A DNA stretch of 64,000 nt from Deltaproteobacteria bacterium (lineage in GTDB: Bacteria; Myxococcota_A; UBA796; SXON01), in the NCBI GenBank assembly GCA_014191855.1, contig BJHF01000013.1, positions 21,530 to 85,529 of the forward strand, given 5' to 3'. Made by a program: the position numbers and the translations under genes. Of the stretch, positions 53,226 to 63,600 are shown one piece after another (the first letter of the stretch is position 1; each line of letters begins with the position of its first letter). The notes beneath the pieces were generated by a model. It was not told where the DNA came from. It made no database searches and saw only the letters and a list, made by a program, of their open reading frames with translations.

Positions 53226-54794
53226 CTAACGAACTCCGAATGCCTCCAAACGCTGCCGCAGCGGTTCGAGCACCTCCGCGTACCGCCGCCACCGCCCGAC
53301 GCTACCCGTGTGGACACGCTCCCGAACCTGCAGGATCGAGGCGGTTTTCACGGTGCGCGCTACCTGCTCGGAGGGGATCATGGCTTGCTCCGCGGAGAGC
53401 CCGGCGAAGACGACGAGGGCGCGGAGCTGCTCGTCGGGCGTCGCGACGTAGTCTTCGTAGCGCAGCACGTGAATCGGGACGGGTGGCGCTGCGATCCAGC
53501 GCGCGGTGAGCCGCGCGTTCGCGGCCGCCATCGCCGCGAGCCCATCCCACGTGGACGTCCAGGCGTGCGCCGGACCAAAGGCCTGTTGCCAGCAGGAGAG
53601 CAGCGTATCCATCGGGTCGCGCTGCATCACGACGGCGCGGGCGTCGGGGAACAGCTGAGCGGCCAACCCCAGCCGGAACAGGTTGTCTGGCAACTTCTCG
53701 GTTACCACCAGTCTCGTTGATGTTCCTGCCACGGCCGTGCGCCACATGGTTGCGCCCTGAGCGGCCGCGCGGTGCACCTGCCCCGCGCACGCCGGCCATG
53801 GCGTTTTGAACGCTTCGCCGAGCCGGATCGTGAGCCGTCGCAGCTCATCCCGCTCCCCGGCGGCGAGCACATCGGGGTGCCCAGCCAGCCCCTGCTCCAC
53901 GAGGCTCGTGCCGGAGCGGGGCAGCCCGACGATGAACAAGGGGCGGGGGCCGGAGGCCCGCGGCGCGGCCGGGAACGACGCGCCGACGGGGTAGGCGGCG
54001 AGGATCGCTTCCGCCGTGGCCAGGATTCCCGCCGCGTCTACGCTCACGCCGCGCGCGGCGTGCATCGCCGAGAACGCTGCGGCAGCGGCCGGGATGTCGT
54101 CGAGTTGGTCGAGCAGGAGCGCGTGGGCGTGGTGGAGCAGGGAGCGCTGCGCGGGCGCGGCGACTACGAGAGCCGCGCGCAGCGGTTCGAGTGCCTCTGC
54201 CGGGGACCGCAACGCGAGGCACGCCCGGGCAAACGCGAGCGCCAAGGGCGGGTTCAACGGCCCCTTCCAGCCGGCGAGCACCTCCATGGCCGCCCCGGCT
54301 CGCCCCGACTGGGTAAACAATGTCGCCAACGAGGCGAGCACCTGCGCATCCGACGCGCCGCCCCCTCTGGAGGCCACCCTCAGTTGCACCTCCGCTTCGT
54401 CCAGTCGCCCTTCGTTTAGCAAGAACGTGCCGAACGCCGCGTGCGCCCGCGACGAGGCTTCCGCCGCCAACGCCGCGCGATAACACGCCTCTGCCGTATC
54501 CTTCCGCCCGAGCGCGGCCGCGGCCTTCGCCCGAAGCAATTCCACCGTTCCCACCGCGGCACCCGCCGACACGAGCGGCCGCGCCCGGGTCAGCGCTTCC
54601 CACGCCTCAGTGGGTTTCCCCGCCGCCAACCAGGATTGTCCCGCGCCCACCCAGTTGTCGGCGTCGCCCGGCGCCCGTACGCACTGCGCCGCAAACAAAG
54701 TGGCCGCTTCCTCGTACCGCCCAGCCGCGTAAAGCGCCTTCGCCCCTCCAGTTTTCCCGCCACCCACCTCAGAAGCCCGACACCTTCGCGCCAC
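53226..54794 (-). CDS. TPR-sulfotransferase fusion protein
   Basis: TPR-like N-terminus; 'PLFIVGLPRSGTSLVEQGLAGHPDV', 'RAVVMQRDPMDTLLSCWQQAF'. Start uncertain (GTG at 54767 possible). Confidence 0.85.
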   Translation of the reverse strand: MARRCRASEVGGGKTGGAKALYAAGRYEEAATLFAAQCVRAPGDADNWVGAGQSWLAAGKPTEAWEALTRARPLVSAGAAVGTVELLRAKAAAALGRKDTAEACYRAALAAEASSRAHAAFGTFLLNEGRLDEAEVQLRVASRGGGASDAQVLASLATLFTQSGRAGAAMEVLAGWKGPLNPPLALAFARACLALRSPAEALEPLRAALVVAAPAQRSLLHHAHALLLDQLDDIPAAAAAFSAMHAARGVSVDAAGILATAEAILAAYPVGASFPAAPRASGPRPLFIVGLPRSGTSLVEQGLAGHPDVLAAGERDELRRLTIRLGEAFKTPWPACAGQVHRAAAQGATMWRTAVAGTSTRLVVTEKLPDNLFRLGLAAQLFPDARAVVMQRDPMDTLLSCWQQAFGPAHAWTSTWDGLAAMAAANARLTARWIAAPPVPIHVLRYEDYVATPDEQLRALVVFAGLSAEQAMIPSEQVARTVKTASILQVRERVHTGSVGRWRRYAEVLEPLRQRLEAFGVR

Positions 54795-55581
54795 CCTTCT
54801 TCTTCACCTCGCCCTCCACCTTCACGCCCGATGCAGTCACCGTCGCGTTCGCCGAGGCGCTCACTGCGGCGTCCGTTCCCGCGAGCCGCCCGCCGCTCAC
54901 GGTGACCTTCGCGTTCCCGGCGGCGGACACAGCCGTTCCGCCGCTCACGTCTACGCCCTCGAGCGTGAGCTCGCAGTTCCCGCCCGCGGTGATCGCGATC
55001 TGGCCAGGGAGCGCCGCGCTGACGCCGCTGAGGGTCACGTTGTCGTTTCCACCGCAGGAAAATGGCGCTTTCCCGTCCCACGCGGCGACCTCGCTCGCCC
55101 CTCCACCGCTGCTGCCGCCAGGCATGAGGACTTGCCAGGTCACGATGCCGCCGATCACCACGAAACCGAGCAGCACCAGGCCGCCGATGACCACGCTGCC
55201 CACGCAACCCCAGATCCAGCCGGAGACCGTGTCCCCCGCTTTCTTCTTGAGGTCCTTCTCCAGGCGATCCGTGTTTACGCCCACGCCCCCGCTGCCCACG
55301 TCCACCGCCACCCCGCCAAACTTCACGCGCACCCCGGCCTTGGCTTTCTCGGCCGCCCGGGCGGCGAACGCGTTCTTGGTGGCCGTCATCGGGTCTACCG
55401 GCATGGGCATCGAGGCGGCCGGGAAGCCGAGGGTCTCCCCGTGCTCTACCGGGTCCACGCCCACGGGCACACTCACCTCGTCCAGCGCCGGCAACACGAA
55501 GATGCGGTCACACCGGCCGCACCGCGCGTGGGCCCCGCTTGGCGCGAACTCAAGGGCGGCGGTGCAAACGGGACAGGTCAC
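54769..55581 (-). CDS. Zinc-ribbon plus TM protein with DUF3060-like repetitive C-terminus
   Basis: 'CPVCTAALEFAPSGAHARCGRC'; TM 'VIGGLVLLGFVVIGGIVTW'; repeated 'NAKVTVSGGRL', 'NATVTASGVKV'. Confidence 0.7.
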   Translation of the reverse strand: MTCPVCTAALEFAPSGAHARCGRCDRIFVLPALDEVSVPVGVDPVEHGETLGFPAASMPMPVDPMTATKNAFAARAAEKAKAGVRVKFGGVAVDVGSGGVGVNTDRLEKDLKKKAGDTVSGWIWGCVGSVVIGGLVLLGFVVIGGIVTWQVLMPGGSSGGGASEVAAWDGKAPFSCGGNDNVTLSGVSAALPGQIAITAGGNCELTLEGVDVSGGTAVSAAGNAKVTVSGGRLAGTDAAVSASANATVTASGVKVEGEVKKKGGAKVSGF

Positions 55582-55612
55582 GGCGCTCCGGGGTGCCCGC
55601 TCCCCTATCGCG

Positions 55613-56770
55613 TCAGAACAACAACCCCGGGTGTTCGCTGGTGTAGGCGTGGCAGATCTGCGTGAGCAGGTCGCTCAGGTCGTCCGGATCGGGCGTCTCC
55701 AGGTAGATTCCCTTGCCTGCCGTCAACGTCTTCATGAACGAGGTCTGGGTTGCGTCGCTCGTTTCATTGTAGAAGACGGTGTAGATGTCGTAGCCCTTCG
55801 CCTCCATGGCGTTGCGCAACGCGATGGTGCTCGCCTTGATCTTGGGGATGGTCGGGCTATTTCCCCAACCCGGGCAGAGCGCGGCCGCTGCGGCGGTGGA
55901 GTACGCTCCCTTCTTTTTGGTGCACACGCTGGCATCGCCGGTCGGCGCGCCGTCGGAGACCAGCAGCAGCGCCCGTCCCACATCCACGTCGCTGGTCGAG
56001 GCGTCCAGGATCGCCTTGCCCATGTGGAACCCGGCAGCCTGATCCGTGCCCAGGCAGCTCGGCATCCCCGTGTGACCGCACAGCTTGATCGCCTGGATCT
56101 TCGACTTCACGGCGCTATACGACGACGCGTAGCTGACCAGCCCGGACGGGGCGAGCAGGTTCTTCTCCAGCCCCGAGAACGCCACCAACCCCACCTTCGA
56201 GTCCGGGTCCGCCTTCTCGTGGATGCAATCGACGAGCGCCTCATCTGCCAGCTTGGCGCGCTCGATCTCGTCGGTGAACGAGGTCGTCACGTCCTGCACG
56301 ATCACCAGATCGGGCATCTTCCCCAGCGTGGTGGCTCCGCCGCCCGCCACGGCGGTGAGGTTGACCGTCGGGTAGCCGAACAACGAGCTGATCGGCATGT
56401 CGAGCTCACGGCGGGCGGTGACCACCAGCGCATCGGAGCTGGCCGTGACGCCCTCGGTGAACACCTTCGCCGTGCGGTCGTAGCTGCCGACAACGATGTC
56501 GCTGTCGGCCAGGGTGATCGGGGTGCCGCGGATGCTCACCTGCTCGGAGTAGGCCATCGCCCGCTCCTTCGCGATGGCCTCGTTCGGAAGTCCGCTTGCG
56601 CCGGCCATCGCCGCTGCGTCTGCCGCGATCTGGAGCTCCGCGCGCGCCGACGCGACCGCGCCATAGTCCACGCCGAGCGCGATGAACGCCATGAGCACCA
56701 TGAACACCAGGATCACGATGACGAGCGAGGAGCCCCGGCGCGCGCGAAGTCGGCGTAGTCTGCGGCTCAT
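55613..56770 (-). CDS. TadG-like protein with vWA domain
   Basis: 'RRGSSLVIVILVFMVLMAFIALGVDYGAVASARAELQIAADAAAMAGA'; 'DLVIVQDVTTSFTDEI' vWA-like; start chosen at 56770. Confidence 0.83.
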   Translation of the reverse strand: MSRRLRRLRARRGSSLVIVILVFMVLMAFIALGVDYGAVASARAELQIAADAAAMAGASGLPNEAIAKERAMAYSEQVSIRGTPITLADSDIVVGSYDRTAKVFTEGVTASSDALVVTARRELDMPISSLFGYPTVNLTAVAGGGATTLGKMPDLVIVQDVTTSFTDEIERAKLADEALVDCIHEKADPDSKVGLVAFSGLEKNLLAPSGLVSYASSYSAVKSKIQAIKLCGHTGMPSCLGTDQAAGFHMGKAILDASTSDVDVGRALLLVSDGAPTGDASVCTKKKGAYSTAAAAALCPGWGNSPTIPKIKASTIALRNAMEAKGYDIYTVFYNETSDATQTSFMKTLTAGKGIYLETPDPDDLSDLLTQICHAYTSEHPGLLF

Positions 56771-56772
56771 GC

Positions 56773-57219
56773 TCAGCACCCCGTGACGTTCTGGAGGTAG
56801 GTGATGGCGTTCACGTCGAAGGCATCCGGCGTGGGCACGAACCCGGCTACCGGGTCGAACGCGATGGTCGGGTTCAGGCTCAGCGCGCAGGTGCCCGCGA
56901 CGTTCACGATGGTCGGTGTGACATCCGATTGGGCGACGACGATGCCGTAGACCGCGAGCTGCGTGACGATCTCGGCCGCCGCTCCGTCTACACACGTGGA
57001 GCACTCCCCCGTGAGGTCGCCGGCAGCCGGCGTTTGGATCGCTCCGTAGCGCATCGCCTCACGGATGGAGTTGGTAACCATCGACTGCTGAAGGAAGAAC
57101 CAGCCGTAATCTACGAGGCCGAGCACCATCGCGCAGAGGATCGGCAAGACGAGCGCGAACTCTACAACCTGGGAGCCGCGTCGGAACCGCCTTGGGGCTC
57201 GGGGGACCACGCTCGACAT
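56773..57219 (-). CDS. TadE-like pilus assembly protein
   Basis: 'RRGSQVVEFALVLPILCAMVLGLVDYGWFFLQQSMVTNSIREAMRYG' TadE signature. Confidence 0.87.
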   Translation of the reverse strand: MSSVVPRAPRRFRRGSQVVEFALVLPILCAMVLGLVDYGWFFLQQSMVTNSIREAMRYGAIQTPAAGDLTGECSTCVDGAAAEIVTQLAVYGIVVAQSDVTPTIVNVAGTCALSLNPTIAFDPVAGFVPTPDAFDVNAITYLQNVTGC

Positions 57220-57400
57220 ATTGGTTCCGTGCAGAAAGGTGTGGGACGCCGAGGCCCTGTACGGCCGCGGCGCGCGTGGCTTGAGTCCGACCGCCCCCCG
57301 GGAATGAGGCGTGTTGTCGCAGAGGCGGCGCTACGATCTCTTCAGCCGAAAGGATACACGCCACACACACTTTCTGCAAGGGCCCGGACCGTTCCCACCA

Positions 57401-58576
57401 CTACATGAAGTTCCGGGTGTGCAGACCCGAGAGTCGCGCCGCTTCGGACTCCGAAAAACCAAGTCGGCGCAGGCGAACACGACGGCCCACATCCATCTCG
57501 GCCTGGAGCGAGACGACCGCATCCCAGCCGCGCTGCAGCGACGCAGGCGCCCACCCTCCCGCCGCGATGAACAACAAGGCGTCGAACACCTCCTCATTGA
57601 GCCCTGCCGTCTCCCGCAGCGCGTCGTGCCGCCCCTCGATCGCGTTCGCTAGTCGCGACAGTAGGGATGGATCGACCGCCGTGTGCCGCTCAAGGTGGGC
57701 AAGGCCAAACGCAACATGCCGAGCTTCGTCCTGCGCAGTCAGGCGTGCAACCGCCGCGGTTACGGGGTCGGGCGCGTGCCGCTCCAAAAAGCGTAACAAA
57801 GCCAGGAAGCTCCCCTCCCCAAGCACCGAGAGCAGGAAGGTCGCCAGCGCGAAGTCGGGTTCGTCGATCAGCGTTTTCAGGGAGGCCTGGCCGCCCGCCG
57901 TCGAGAGCGCCGGGGCCGAGCGCTTCAACAGGGCGCGACGGGTGAACACCTCGATGTGGCGCGCCTCGTCGGCGGCCTGGATCGCGAGCACCTGCATCAC
58001 CTCGCGGAAGTGCGGGTGCACCTGCGCGCAGAACCGAGCCGGCACGATCAACGCCGCCGTTTCGTTCTCGATGAGGTACGTCATGAGCTGCACAACCGCG
58101 TCCTCCACCTCGTCGGGGAGCTCAAAGTTCGCGCCCCAGTCGATGGCCGTCGCCGGATCCCACTGAGCGGCGGCCGCCTGGAGGTAGAACCGCCCCGCGT
58201 CTTGCGTCCACACCTCATCGCGTGAGGCCAGGCGGAACGCGAACGCCGGTGCGCCGACCTCCACCGCGGCACCGCGGGCCGCCAGACCCCAGGTTTGCGG
58301 AGGCGCTTCGACCACACCACCCGCCCCGGATTCGCCGGCGCGCTCTGCCCCGCGCCAACGCCCGCCCAGCCATTCCGGCGGGCCGAGCCGGACGTCGGAG
58401 CCCTCTACGGCGAACGAAGATCCCCATCGCCGCGCCAACGCTCGCGCGTGGGAGACAAGCTCAGGATCGTCCCCCCGGACAAGCAGGGAGCCGCCCACCG
58501 GAATCGCCGCTAACGCCCGCCGGAGCAGGAGATGTCCGCCGCGGGCGAGCGACAGCGGTCCGAGATCGAGCCTCAC
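57401..58576 (-). CDS. TusA-like N-terminus plus ferritin-like diiron domain protein
   Basis: Two ExxH motifs 'DEARHIEVF' and 'DEARHVAFGLAHLE' plus 'ENETAAL' and 'GEGSFLALL'; N-terminal 'LDLGPLSLARGGHLLLRRALAAIPVGGSLLVRGDDPELVSHARALARRWG' resembles TusA without CPxP. Confidence 0.75.
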   Translation of the reverse strand: MRLDLGPLSLARGGHLLLRRALAAIPVGGSLLVRGDDPELVSHARALARRWGSSFAVEGSDVRLGPPEWLGGRWRGAERAGESGAGGVVEAPPQTWGLAARGAAVEVGAPAFAFRLASRDEVWTQDAGRFYLQAAAAQWDPATAIDWGANFELPDEVEDAVVQLMTYLIENETAALIVPARFCAQVHPHFREVMQVLAIQAADEARHIEVFTRRALLKRSAPALSTAGGQASLKTLIDEPDFALATFLLSVLGEGSFLALLRFLERHAPDPVTAAVARLTAQDEARHVAFGLAHLERHTAVDPSLLSRLANAIEGRHDALRETAGLNEEVFDALLFIAAGGWAPASLQRGWDAVVSLQAEMDVGRRVRLRRLGFSESEAARLSGLHTRNFM

Positions 58577-59406
58577 GCCTGGTCAACCAGCTCGTTCATC
58601 GGCCCGTAGCTGTTGGCCGCCATGTCCACCTGCTCGTACCCGCTCGTTCGCCCAGGCCGCCACGCCTTGAGCCCCTCAAGGTCCATCAGCCGCCGCACGG
58701 TCGGGTCGTCCCACGACATCCCCAGGAGCAAAGAGAGAAACGGCACGACGTGGCCCACGTCCACGCCATCCAGAACCGTGAAGTTACAGTGATCGTACGG
58801 CTCGGTCGTGTGCAGGACCCGGACGCTGCCGGCCGGCAGCGTTCCATCGGCAGCAAACGCCAAGAGATTGCTGTCGATCATGCAGGCCGCGTCCACCTCG
58901 CCGCGCAGCAGCGCTTGCGCCGCAACCCGCTCGCCGCCCACGTGGTCGCCGTGCTTGCCGAGGAGGAGGTCGTGGCGGACCTCCATGCCATCGGGCCAGG
59001 CCAGGCCCGCGAGGGACAGCGACCGCATCGGAATCAGCGTAGCCTGCGGAGAATCCGCAGCGCCAACACCGATTTTTCTCCCTTGGAGGTCCGCGACGCG
59101 CTGGATTCCGCTGTCGGCCCGTACGACCACAACGGAAGTGAGATCCTGATCGGTGTCCCGCATCGCCACCGCCGTAGCCTTACGCCCCTTTTTCCTGGCG
59201 ATCCGCTCGGTCATCACCCAGGCCAGCGGCGAGTTCCACGCCACGTCGATGAGCCCGGCGAAGTGCGCGGCCACCTGGCGCTCATAATTGTGGAAGAGCA
59301 CATAGTCGAAGGGCAGGCCGTGATCCTCGAAGAACTGCTTGAAGCCGTCCCAGATCGCCACCACCTTGGGGTCGTAGGCCACGGCCCCGAGCACGAACGG
59401 TCGCAT
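58573..59406 (-). CDS. PhnD/periplasmic-binding-protein-fold protein without signal peptide
   Basis: 'MRPFVLGAVAYDPKVVAIWDGFKQFFEDHGL', 'VVVVRADSGIQRVADLQGRKIGVGAADSPQATLIP'; no leader; overlaps downstream CDS by 4 nt. Confidence 0.78.
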   Translation of the reverse strand: MRPFVLGAVAYDPKVVAIWDGFKQFFEDHGLPFDYVLFHNYERQVAAHFAGLIDVAWNSPLAWVMTERIARKKGRKATAVAMRDTDQDLTSVVVVRADSGIQRVADLQGRKIGVGAADSPQATLIPMRSLSLAGLAWPDGMEVRHDLLLGKHGDHVGGERVAAQALLRGEVDAACMIDSNLLAFAADGTLPAGSVRVLHTTEPYDHCNFTVLDGVDVGHVVPFLSLLLGMSWDDPTVRRLMDLEGLKAWRPGRTSGYEQVDMAANSYGPMNELVDQA

Positions 59407-59413
59407 CGTCACC

Positions 59414-60541
59414 TCAGAACAGGGGGAGGCCGCAAACGGCCTTCCCGATGAAGTCGTAGAGCACATCGGTGGTCGGGCCCATCACGCTGGCGGCCTGGGC
59501 ATCGCGGAACGCCCGTTCTACCCCGAGTTCCTTGCGGTACGCGGCGCCGCCGCACACGCGCATCGCCGTGGTGGTGACGTCGATCGCGGCCTCCGCGGCC
59601 GCCGCCTTCACCTGGAGCACCCTCAACATGCCGTCGGCGCGCCCCGAGGCGAGAGCCGCGATGGTGTCCGCGAGCAAGGTGTGGGCGAGGTCGGCGCGGA
59701 GCTTCATGCGCGCAATGTAGGCGCGGATCGTCGGGAGGTCGGCGAGCGACGAGCCGGCGTGCTCATGGCGCGTGGCGGTGGCGTGGGCGGCCGTCGCCGC
59801 GATCGCGGCGTCGCAGATGCCGAGCGACACCGCGGCATTAAGCACGTTGAAGGTTGGGAGGACGATTCCCATCATCAGGTCGAAGCCCTTGCCGTCGGCG
59901 CCGAGACGGGCGCTCTCGGGGATGCGAACGCCCTCCGCGGCGAGGGGCGCGCTGTCATTCCCACGGAGCCCAAGCCCGTTGTACGGCGCGACGATGGCGA
60001 GTCCAGCGCGGGGGTTCGGCACCAACCACAACGTTGAGAAGCCCTCGGCTGCGGCCGGTTGCGACGACCACACAAACGCCGTTGCGTGGCGCGCGCTGGT
60101 GATCCACGACTTGCGGGCGTCCAGAACGATCTCCTCACCACTGGCCCGTGCCGTGGAGAGTGGTGCCCAGAAGTGGCTTCGGGAGCCCGCTTCCGAGAAG
60201 GCCAGGGTGCTGAGGTGGCGACCCGCAGCGATGTCGCGACGGGTGGCAGCATCCCCGTGCGCCACGATCACCGCGGTGCCGCAGTAGTGCATGCAGAGCA
60301 CCATCGCAGTGCTCCCACACACCTGCGCGACCCGACCCACCACCGCGGCCGCAGCATCGAGGCCGAGCCCCAGACCGCCGTCGGCCACGGGAATGGTGAG
60401 GCCAAGAATTCCGGATTCGCCCAAGGCGGCGATCGCCTCTACGGGGAAGTTCGCGTCGGCATCGAGGCGCGCGGCACGCGGCTCGACCACCCCGGTGATG
60501 ATGCGTTCAAGGGCGGGAAGGACATTCGACAGATCAGCCAT
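59414..60541 (-). CDS. Acyl-CoA dehydrogenase-fold flavoprotein
   Basis: 'ESGILGLTIPVADGGLGLGLDAAAAVVGRVAQVCGSTAMVLCMHY', 'LAFSEAGSRSHFWAP', 'AMRVCGGAAYRKELGVERAFRDAQAASVMGPTTDVLYDFIGKAVCGLPLF'. Confidence 0.87.
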   Translation of the reverse strand: MADLSNVLPALERIITGVVEPRAARLDADANFPVEAIAALGESGILGLTIPVADGGLGLGLDAAAAVVGRVAQVCGSTAMVLCMHYCGTAVIVAHGDAATRRDIAAGRHLSTLAFSEAGSRSHFWAPLSTARASGEEIVLDARKSWITSARHATAFVWSSQPAAAEGFSTLWLVPNPRAGLAIVAPYNGLGLRGNDSAPLAAEGVRIPESARLGADGKGFDLMMGIVLPTFNVLNAAVSLGICDAAIAATAAHATATRHEHAGSSLADLPTIRAYIARMKLRADLAHTLLADTIAALASGRADGMLRVLQVKAAAAEAAIDVTTTAMRVCGGAAYRKELGVERAFRDAQAASVMGPTTDVLYDFIGKAVCGLPLF

Positions 60542-60686
60542 GAAGGTCTCCAAGCGGCCGCGTGGGCCGCCGAAACCCGGCTCAGCCCCTACGGACGAAT
60601 CGTGGCCCGGAAACTCCGGACCGAAGGTTGAGTCAGCAGCAGGGGGGGTGCATGGGCGAACGTTATCATGGGCCCGGCCCGGCCGG

Positions 60687-63600
60687 CTACCCCCGCGCCC
60701 GCCTCCGCCGTCCAACTAGCGCCGCGACCCCACCCAACAGCGCCAGCGCGGACGCCGACTGCGCGTTTTCGCAGCAGCACTCCGTGCACTCCTCCTCAGC
60801 CGGCGGGCCGGACTGGGTCGGGATCGGCGTGCCGTAGTTGCTGGTGTTCTGAGGGTCGTGGTGGATGCTCTGCCATTCGAGCTTCTGGTCCGCATGGCCC
60901 TGGGTGTGCCACGCGAACAAGTTGCCTTCGCGCGTGCTTACGATGACCTCGACGTAGCCGTCCCCGTCGATGTCCCCCACCGCGGGGGAGCCGAGCAGCC
61001 AGTTGCCCGTGAACTTGGGCCAACCAGGGGCGAGCACCCCGTCCGCGTCCCAGGCGTAGAGCATGTAGCCGGCGCTGCCAAAGATCGCCTCGGGGCGACC
61101 ATCTCCGGAGACGTCCGCCACCGCAGGCGCGACCAGGAATTGCAGGTCCTCGATCTGCCGCGGCCAGCCCTCCAACATGAGCCCGGTCTTGGTGTCCCAT
61201 CCCGCCGCGACGTTCTGGTAGTCCATGGACTGCGCGATCGGCAAGGATAGCAGGTAGTACGTGCCCGCGCCGCCAGCGAAGAACTCCGGCGTGCCGTCCC
61301 CGTCCAAATCCCCGAAGCTCACGTTGTTCGACATCGTGGTCAGGCTGGGCTCTGTCGTGTTTCCCCCCGCCGAGAAGCCCGTCGCCACGTAGCTGAGATC
61401 GGTCGCAACCGAGCCGTCGTGATTGTACAGCGGGCTCTGACCCAACATGACACAGCTCGCGATCTCCAAATCGCCATCGCCGTTGATGTCGGCAAACGCG
61501 AGGCTGGAGGGGTGCCCCTCGCCCACGATGGGAAGCAGCGCCGCTTCGCCGACGAGGCCGCTCTCTTCGAGGGGCCAGCCCGACAACAGCGTGCCGGTGT
61601 TGGCATCGAACAGGTAGCTCACCGAGGCTCGACCGTTGTTCACCGCTTCGTTGCTTCCAAGGCCGAGATCGGCGTCCCCATCGTTGTCCACGTCCCCCAC
61701 GGCGACGCTGTTGATCAGCCGGTTGCCGGCGATCCCGCAGAGCTCGGGCGCGCACACATCGATCGGGTAGGGCCCCCAGGGCGCGCCGGAGTAGTCCCAT
61801 ACGTAAAGGCGCTGGTCCATGCCCGCCTCGATGATCTCCAGCGTGCCGTCACCGTCGAGATCATAGAGCGTCGGCGCACCGGCGAAGCCGTTGTCCCATG
61901 CATCCTCCGGGCCGAATTCCTCAGGCGTACGGCCCACCATCTCCAGCGGGAAACCACTCACCACCGACCCGTCCACGTGCCAGGCATAGATAAAGCCTGC
62001 GCCACCGGCGGCCACGACCTCGGGCTCGCCATCCCCTTCCAGATCGCCCACCGCCACCGTCGCAATGAAGGCATCCCGCAGTGGGGAGATCCCAGCCGCC
62101 TCCGCGGCTTGGCCTTCGTGCCAGTGGGGCGTGACCGGCGGCTCCACGGGCCACCCTGTCAGCTCGGTGCCGTCCTCCTGGTAGGCGTGAACGCGCCCGC
62201 CACCGGTCGCGATCACGATCTCATCGTCGCCATCGCCGTCCAGATCGAAGAGGATCGGGCTGGACTCTCCGCTGTCGTCCGTGTTCACGGGGAAGCCCGC
62301 GACGAGGTCTTCGTCGTGCTTCACGAAGAAGGTCTTGCGCGTTTGACCGACATTCCCCGCCGCGTCCGTCACCGTTACCCGGATGGTGACGCTCGGCGCG
62401 AACACCCGGTTCACCCGGATGAGGATGGTCTCGCCCTTGTCCGGCTCGGGCACGTCCGCGCCGAGCTTGCTTGCGTCGATCTCGGCCAGCTTCCCGTCGA
62501 AGGCCGCGGTGCCATCTCCCTCCGAGAGCTTGGTCCAGTCCGCCATTTCCCAACCCCGCGTCATCTCCACAACGTAGTGATAACCGCTGCTGCGATCGGC
62601 AGAAATATGGCCGTCAATCGCGATTTTTCCCGTCGCTGGGTAGGTGTCGAACCACCGCGGCGAGTCGATGCCGGCCACCGGCGGGATCTTGCCGGCCACC
62701 AGCGCTTGCATCGCCGCGCCCACGTTCATGCGCCCATGGCCGTAGAAAAAGTCGAAGCCCTCCTGGGAAGGGTAGGTGTTCGCGTCGGCGATCTCCTCGG
62801 CAGACAAATGAATATCATCCGCGTTCATCGCAAGAAGTTGGCGCACCTCGTCCGGGGTCAGTTCGATGCCCTTGTCGCGACCCGCGGAGATAAGCAGACC
62901 CGCCGCACCCGAGCTCAGCGCCGCCGCACCCGTCGCGCACGCGGACGTGTCGACCGACCAGTCCAGGCGCGGCCCAAAGTTGTTGCAGTTGAAGAAATTC
63001 ATGTAGGTGAAGGCGTTCTTGTCCTCGTCGCTCACGTCGGGCTTGATCGACTTCACGTAGAAGATGTCGTCCAGCATCGAAGGCTGGTTTGCGTGGTAGC
63101 TGTTCTCGTCTCCCGCTACGCCGACGAGGGTGACGCCCGAATCGTGCGCCCAGCTCACGACGGTTTCGAGCTCCGCGGGGCGCGACAAGGCGCCGAGGGA
63201 CATGTTGATGACGTCGACACCCTGGCCCACGCCGTACGCGATCGCCATCGCAACACGATGCCCGTCCGTAACGAAGCCATCCCCCGTGCGCATGAGCAGC
63301 ACCGAGCAGTTGGGGCAGATTCCGATGTCCCCGCCGTCTCCCCCTTCGGAGGCCATTTCCTCCACGACGCCATCGCCGTGATCGCCGTAGCTGACCTCCA
63401 GCTCCGAGTATGGATCGTTGTCGTCGGCGAAGAAGTCCCAGCCCGCGATGTCGTCAACAAAGCCGTTGGCGTCGTCGTCAACCCCGTCCTCAAACGTGTA
63501 GAGCAGATCGGAAGGGTCGAGCATGCCGTCCCCCCGGGCCTGCCCCGCGGCCCAGTCCACCCGCAGATCCTGGGCGTAGTCCTGCACGTTCACCAAGCCG

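Noticed and set aside
51406-53292. 628-aa minus-strand ORF opposite the DUF1266 gene
   Set aside because: The opposite strand encodes zinc ribbons and a DUF1266-like domain; this one lacks motifs.
54320-56758. 812-aa plus-strand ORF opposite sulfotransferase, zinc-ribbon protein and tadG
   Set aside because: Crosses three supported genes on the other strand; Pro/Arg/Ser-rich artefact.
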